The translations under genes were made by a program, and so were the position numbers. From assembly GCF_036323735.1 (NCBI RefSeq), contig NC_086020.1, positions 83,701,710-83,765,709 on the forward strand: a stretch of 64,000 nt of DNA, given 5' to 3'. The notes beneath the pieces are model-generated. The model did not search any database, was not told the DNA's origin, and worked only from the letters and a program-made list of their open reading frames with translations. Positions 57,683 through 64,000 of this stretch are shown here, piece after piece; positions within the stretch are counted from its first letter, which is position 1; each line of letters starts with the position of its first letter. Source of the DNA: Rattus norvegicus. Its lineage: Eukaryota; Chordata; Mammalia; Rodentia; Muridae.

Positions 57683-60643
57683 GTATCTTCTAACTCTACG
57701 TGCCTGCTCATGATACAGTCTGCCATTTCCCATGTGCCATCTGGTATTCAGTTGTCATAGGAGTGGCCTTGGAGAGGCTGAAAACAGTAACACTGAGACT
57801 CCTGGTACGTTAGTATCATGTGCTTTCTTAGGAAGAACTGTGCAATTATCAATAGAGAGTCTGTCCCAGAAAGAGCGAGCTTCCAAATGCAGTGACCAAG
57901 CCGGTGGTCACTGGTGCTGAGGAAGGAGTGCACACCTCAGAGATGAGAGTTTTGGGGTTTGATTTCCATACTTAACATCAAGAGAATGCTACACTTTTCA
58001 GTGGAAGTATATGGAAGTGCTTAGGACATACCCAGAGCAGGTCAAATGTATGCTTGGAGATTCTCAGTAGATCAGCCATCCATCTTCCTCCATGATGCGG
58101 CCTACAGAGACCATCAGTGCAGAGCTATTCCTTGTGATTTGGTGCAAAGACTGATTGGCAAGGACATATCAGGACAAAGGGTAAGAGCAGAGAAGCCAAC
58201 ATCAGCTGCTGCTCTCTGAAGACTCATGCTGGCAGCAGGGAAAAGCCAATCAAAAATGTACTCACCAGTTCTGGGCCCCCATCATGCCGAATGTGGAAGG
58301 AAGATGAGGAGAATGGTAAAAACTGGAAGAGGGTCATATTTCTCCTGATTCTGGAGACACATTCTCATTCCAGAGGTGATAAGGGTTCTTCGGATTGTTT
58401 TTTGTTTGTTTTTAAGAATTATCTTTAAACTGCTGTGCTTAGTGTCTTCGCCTATATATTTGAAGGGAAAAAAATACAAAGAAAGTGAATTAAATTCAGC
58501 AACTAATGGAGCTGATGTTAATGGAAAGAACTTGTAATCTACCAACAACCACATTAGTGAAAAGTACAGCCCTGGTTTTCTAGGATTTCTCATCAGGAGA
58601 GGAGAAACTCTCTTGATTTTAGCCTTTCTCTTCCTGCTGTGTCTGATTGTTCCTTGTGATTTTTCTGCTATTAGCAAGATTCACAGAGACCTTCATTTCA
58701 ACCTGGTGTTACAATGGGGCACTGTTAAATTTTGTGAAATAAATTGCCAACTTGCACCAAATGACTTGTAGAAGGGTTGATTTAGCCACACAGAACTGTA
58801 GACGTGAGGGCTATATTCCAAAGAGGAATTGGATCAAGCCTCTATTTTAAGTAAAAGGGAAACATCTTTTCTTATGTCTGGGTTATAGTACTCTAATGAT
58901 GAGCATTTATTCCCTTGATAAACAAAAAGATCCTAGGATGTTTTCTTTGGGTGGTATGCCAATGAAAAACACATTTTGAGGATAACTAATTTGGCCAGGT
59001 ATTTGGCAGCATTCAAATTAACTTGATCACCTGACCCCAGATAGATAATGAGGTCATAGGCCTCTTATCCTTTCCCTCCTTTTCCAGTAATCAACTGGCC
59101 CTGACAGAATCGTGAAATAAATGACCTTGCTCTCCGTAGGCCTCCTCCTGCTGTTTTTTTTTTTTTTCTTTTCCCTCTCGTTAAGCCCTATGTTTACCCG
59201 TGTTTTCGTGATCTTCTGACAACATGGAGCATGGCAGCCCCAAGGTCAACCCATAGTCCTGACCCTGGATTCCATGTCCCTCCGCAAACGTCCTGCAAAG
59301 GTGGGTGGTTCAAAACAGACTGAAATGAGACCATCCATTGTCTTGCTTGGCATTTTCTCTAAGCAAAAAAACAAGCAAGATATGAACCAGAAATAAACTA
59401 AGCACCAGCCACACCACGGCTTCACCACCTTCCAGAGAATGTATTTCACAATGTATTAATGTATGTTAATCCTGATTCCTATGACCCACCCACAACCTTC
59501 AGTTCCCACTTAGCCTGTCAGCTCTCGGACCACGGCAGAAGGTCAGGTTCCCTCGGAAGCGAAGGGCTCCTTTTGCAGTGGCCACAATCACAACAGGTTC
59601 TGTTTACTGTTCTGGGTATCTCTGACTCTAAAATTCTGAGTTCTGGAGAAAAAGGAGGTGTTTAAAGACTGGATGGCTTTCTCTATGTTCACCACTTTCA
59701 CACATCTACCTTTGCTTTTAAAAATATGTATTTTGCATGAGTATTGAAGAGTAAATCAGAAATCCAAGAAAACACAAAGGATATTTACTAAAATAAACAC
59801 CAAACAGATTACAGGACCTTTGAAAACAGGACAAATTACCAAATTTCATGCTACATTCATTTACATCTACCAAATTATTTTAAAGTGCAAATATTTGATT
59901 TCTTTTTTCTTTTCTTTCTCCACAGTCTGAAAACTTTGGCTCATTTTAAAGTACTTTATAAACTCCTGAATGGCATTTTATTAAAATCCCTTTGTACATT
60001 ATACTGTATCATGTCTAACTGTAGTCAGACTATTGACCTAATAGTAGCAACTGATATATATGTATATATATATATACATATATATATAACTGTATTTCCT
60101 CCTCATAATTTGTAAAGTTAAACTAGATGGTTTTTGATGAGCATGACTATTAAGACTATTAGCTTTAAAAACAATGCCAATAATAGCAGTAAACTGTCAG
60201 CCTTTTGACTCTAATTAAAGTCAATAGAATGAAAAATGAGATCCTGGAACTGGCTTACGGCTTGGAGCCAGGAAACTTGTCAAAATATGATATATGTCGT
60301 GTGGAGCGTTTACTTAGTGAGTGTATTTACTGTTCACTTCCTCCCACTTTTCTACCATCCTCCCTGAAGCTAAAGAAAAGGAGACAGACACCCTTAAATT
60401 ACGGCCTTCGAGGTATAAATTGGATAGATGTTTTCCAGGGGCTTTCCTCGTGGATTCTCCGGGTCTATCTAGTTGAAGACAATTGTGTACAAGGACAGGC
60501 ACTCAATCACCTTGTGTCATGAGGGCAAACAGAGTCTTTGAATAGAACAACCCATGCCAACAGCCTGCAGATGAAGCTCTCCCAGTCTGACCACTTTCAA
60601 AATGTTGACTTTAGCTCCCATCTCTTTGCTTGCTTTAATCCCT
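57683..60643. other. Intergenic, unassigned, with AT-rich block
   Basis: No gene recognised. The block 59880-60300 is AT-rich with TAATTAAAGTC and ATTAAAATCCC motifs, and holds a TATA repeat at 60054-60088. Confidence 0.5.
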
Positions 60644-61080
60644 TTTGGCGGGTATTTTATTTTATTCACATTTCAAATGTTGCCCCTTCCTAGGCACCCT
60701 TCCAGGAGTTCCCCACCCCACTACCCCTCCCCTTTGCCCCTGAGAGGGTGCTCCCTGCACCCACCCACTCCCACCTCACCTGGCTAGCATCCGCCTTCCC
60801 TGGCGCACCAAGTCTCCACAGGACTAGGCTCATCCTCTCCACTGAAGCTAGACAAGGCAGTCCTCTACTACACACGTTGGGGGGAGGGGGGCCATGAACC
60901 AGCCGGTGTACGTTCTTTGATTGGTGGGTTAGCCTCTGGGAGCTCTGAGAGTCTGGGTTAGTTGACACTGTTGTTCCTCCCACGGGGTTGCCATCCCCTT
61001 CCGCTCCTACAGTCCTCCCTCTGACTCTTCCACATGGTCCTGGACCTCAGTCCAATAGCCGTATCCTCAGTGGTTCTTTT
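60644..61080 (-). mobile_element. L1 LINE 3' UTR fragment
   Basis: Plus-strand text TTCACATTTCAAATGTTGCC, CACCCACTCCCACCTCACCT, CACAGGACTAGGCTCATCCT, GTGTACGTTCTTTGATTGGT and TGACACTGTTGTTCCTCCCA is the reverse complement of an older rodent L1 3' UTR. No ORF2 part follows. Confidence 0.82.
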
Positions 61081-61554
61081 TATCAGCTAAGCTCTATGTA
61101 AAGGTTTCAGGGAATCCCGGCAAATAAGCAAATTATATTAATGAGTGTGGTGGAGGACACAGCAACAAAGGCCCAAGGAAAGGGAAAACCACAGATCCTG
61201 TTTCAGCAACAAGAAAGGAAACACAACAAGCCACAGTTCCTGGTAGTACCACTTGCTTTTGTCTCTATGGAGACTGCCAAAGCCCATTCATGATCCAGCA
61301 TCCTTATGCTGATGTTATAAGCACATCATCCAAGGGCTTCTTTGTCTTCTCCCCAGTGCTTAAACACAGTGATCCTGTCCTTCTAATTTCCAGCCTTCTG
61401 TTTGGTCTCTGAATTTTCCTCCTTTTTATTACCTCAGCTGAGCACGACACTGTATAAATGCTTTTTGTAGCTGAAGTGGTGATTGTGTCGGTGAGAGGGG
61501 AATCTGTGTATAATTAGATCACTCTAGACTTGCTTTTTAAAGAAATGTGTTACT
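61081..61554. other. Intergenic, unassigned
   Basis: No gene or element recognised. Confidence 0.5.
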
Positions 61555-61750
61555 GCAGATGTATAGGTATTTTGCCTACAATTATGTCTATGTAATATGT
61601 GCATGCCTGGTACCTACAGAAGCCAGAAATGGGCATCAGATACCCTGGAACGGGAGTTACAGATTATTCTTCAGGTACTAGGAGTTGAACCCAGGTCTTC
61701 TGGAAGAGAAGCCAGTGTTCTTAACCACTGAGTTGTCTCTCCAGCACCCT
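61555..61750 (-). mobile_element. B3-type (B2-family) SINE
   Basis: On the minus strand: GGGTGCTGGAGAGACAACTC, AGTGGTTAAGAACACTGGCT, TCTTCCAGAAGACCTGGGTT and CTAGTACCTGAAGAATAATC, then GGTATCTGATGCCCATTTCT. Head and body are well kept. Confidence 0.87.
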
Positions 61751-62676
61751 TCTTGGAGTTTCTAGATAATCACCACTGATGTTTGAACAGGAGCTTACAA
61801 AAATAACTCCAAACACATCTGATTCGTCCCCAAGTGTAAGAATCCAGACAAGGGATTGTGGAAACTGCAGGTGCATCTTCCCGGGTCCTTCTTCCACTGC
61901 CTGATGTTACCTCTGTCTGCTGCCCTTCCTGATATGCTGGCTCCCAGCAAGATTAGTCACAAGTCTGAAAAGCTGTCAGCTGCTCTTCACTAATACCTTA
62001 CTGAAGCCCCCAAAGCAGACAGAGGAGTCATAAATTACCATATTGGAGCCTTATTTTGTTACCTCTGAGCCTAAGAAAACTTCACATTTGGGGCGTAAGA
62101 ATTCTCTTAGATAAGTTAACTTAAATTCACGTTTAATTAAAAATATGCTCACAAACGTGACTGGAATCAATGGTTTGTAAAATTGTACATTCCAACAATG
62201 GTGAATCTATAACCTTAGATGGTATCCTCTAAAAGTGTCCCCTACAGAAACAGAGTAAAGAGACAGATACTGGAATAAGTACTTTTGGAGGTGTTGGGTA
62301 ATGGACACATACTCCTAGGTCAACAGGAGATATGAGCTCATGGCCTTGTACAGATCATGGTGTCCAGAGTTACCAATATTGCATTATGTTCTTGAAAAAA
62401 GCTGACAATCTGAATGTTCTTACCACCCTCACAAATGACTACAGTAAGTATAAGAAAGTGTATATATTGATTAATTTTATTCACCATTCTCCAGTGTGAG
62501 TATATATCAAAACACCTTTATGCTGCTTACAAGCACATAGATTTTTATTTGTTAATTAAAAATTAATAATTAACAATTCTTAGTGCTATTTTTTAGAAAA
62601 CTTGATGTCATATTCAAGCTCACAGTGAGGTCACTGTGTCCCTTTGCTGCAAGATTACTTGCCCCTCCCAAAGAGC
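61751..62676. other. Intergenic, unassigned
   Basis: AT-rich unique sequence, no gene recognised. Confidence 0.5.
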
Positions 62677-62906
62677 AGTGGTTCTCAAACTTTCTAATGT
62701 TGTAACCCTTTAATACAGGCCCTCCTGTTATGGTGACCCCCAACCATGAAATAATTTTCATTGCCACTTTGTAACTGTAATTTTGCTGCTGTTATGAATG
62801 GTAATGTAAATATCTGTGTTTTTCACTGGTCTTAGGTAGGACCCCTGTGAAAGGGCCATTCAACTCCCAAAGGGGTCGTGACCCAGAGATTGAGAACTAC
62901 TGTTAT
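62677..62906 (-). mobile_element. URR1-like hAT-Charlie DNA transposon
   Basis: The ends GCAGTGGTTCTCAAACTTTC and GAGATTGAGAACTACTG form an inverted repeat. Between them are GTGACCCCCAACCATGAAAT, AATTTTGCTGCTGTTATGAA and CCAAAGGGGTCGTGACCC, the reverse complement of URR1. It is better preserved than the copy at 30464. An 8-bp duplication was not evident. Confidence 0.87.
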
Positions 62907-63130
62907 AGCCAATGGTGGAGTCAGAGAAGCTGCTTATAATAACCGCTCTAAGTTCACTAAATGCAATGTTTCCTTTGAAAATTAAATGCAGGCCATGCTG
63001 CTACATAGCCCATAAGTGTACATACTGAAAATATGATACAGTCAAGTGAATAAATAAAAAGCAAGTTGCCGACAGGAGAATGTGGCTGACTTGACTATAA
63101 TACATGAGATACAGGGTTCAACCAAGGGAA

Positions 63131-63476
63131 CAACAACAACAACAGCAATGAAGAGGAGAAGGAGGGGGAGGGGGAAGAGGAGGAAGAGAAGGAAGAAGAG
63201 GAGGAGGGGGAGGAGAAGGAAGAGGAGGAGAGGGAAGAAGAGGAGGAGAGGGAGGAGGAGGGGAGGAGGGGGAGGAAGAGGAGGAGGGGGAGGAAGAAGA
63301 GGAGGAGGGGAAGGGGGAGGGGAGGAAGAGGAGGAGGGGGAGAAGGAGGAACAGCAATTAAGAGGAGGAGGGGGAGGAGGGGGCAGCAGGAGGAGGAGGG
63401 GGAGGAGGTAAAGGAGGAGGGAGGAGAAGGAAGAGGGGGAGGGGGAAGAGGAGGAGGGGAAGGAGGAGGAAAAGCA
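63131..63476. repeat. Purine-rich (GGA/GAA/GGGGGA)n tract
   Basis: About 345 bp of almost pure purine on the plus strand, built of GAGGAGG, GAAGAGG and GAGGGGGAGG, interrupted by a short AACAGCAATTAAG. Arg/Lys/Gly/Glu or Pro/Ser/Leu-rich open frames here are artefacts. Confidence 0.95.
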
Positions 63477-64000
63477 AATTAATGAATACAATATTTAGTT
63501 TGATATTGTCAGCATTAAAGTAAAATGTGTATAAAAACATATATACATACACATGCACACAGACACATGCACACATGCATAAATAAATCTCTTAAGCAAA
63601 AGAATATAGAGGAAACATACAAGATTAGCTTAACAGGGTGCAGACAATGAGAGACTTGGAAGCACTGGATCTTACTGAGATTGTCTTCAGCAAACTCCTT
63701 AGCTCAAAGCTCATGGAGCTGAGGAAGAGGAAGTAGGAAAAATGGCAGGAATCAGACATGGTGGATGGTTCTAAGAACAGTGTCTTCCAGACATGACAGG
63801 ACCTGTGTACCTATGAACTCACAGGCACTGTAACAGCACCCCTAAGACCTGCATGTGTAAGCCAGTCCAGGTCTCAGCACTGAGAGGGGGAAGTAGACAT
63901 AGGCTCTCACCCCTGACCAAGAAGCTATTTGAAATTGATTCCTGCTGGCAGAGGCAAAATCAGTTTTCTCCAGCTGGGTGTCAATGAGTGTATGAATCAC
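63477..64000. other. Intergenic, unassigned
   Basis: A short CA/CATG-rich patch at 63540-63580, then unique sequence. No gene recognised. Confidence 0.55.

Noticed and set aside
63042..63491. Pro/Ser/Leu-rich and Arg/Gly-rich open frames
   Set aside because: Products of the purine-rich repeat.

Overview
This is mammalian nuclear DNA and almost certainly rat (Rattus). Coding exons are short and split by introns with GT-AG borders. The dispersed repeats are rodent types: an ID element with its target-site duplication, B1, B2 and B3-type SINEs, rodent L1, a hAT-type URR1 element and MaLR-like LTRs. The ID copies and an L1 3' end of rat type favour rat over mouse. No searches were run; all identifications come from reading the sequence.

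Positions 1-24970 hold the 3' end of Ctnnd2 (delta-catenin/NPRAP, a neuronal p120-catenin family protein) on the + strand. Four coding exons lie at 7153-7279, 11077-11208, 16521-16594 and 23758-24018. They join in frame to give the C-terminal 196 or so residues, ending in the PDZ ligand DSWV. A 3' UTR of about 0.95 kb follows, with AATAAA at 24943. The armadillo repeats and earlier exons lie upstream of the window. The introns carry microsatellites, SINEs and an unusual 51-bp tandem array of ID-element 3' ends.

Positions 25000-64000 show no recognisable gene and read as intergenic DNA. They hold a URR1 element at 30.5 kb and a second one at 62.7 kb, and two related MaLR-like LTRs at 31.7 and 54.4 kb. 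At 35.4-39.0 kb there is a three-level nest: a minus-strand L1, split by a 5'-truncated plus-strand L1, which is itself split by a B2. There is also a solitary minus-strand LTR at 45.5 kb, a minus-strand L1 3' UTR at 60.7 kb and many simple repeats. These include a (CA)n(CG)n tract, a 22-bp minisatellite carrying CACGTG E-boxes and a 350-bp purine-only-rich block.

I found no CRISPR array, operon, prokaryotic gene or new multi-gene system. The most testable novelty is a possible alternative terminal exon of Ctnnd2 at 12678, which would replace the PDZ-binding tail. Next come the ID-tail array, the E-box minisatellite, the polarised pentanucleotide arrays and the nested retrotransposons.
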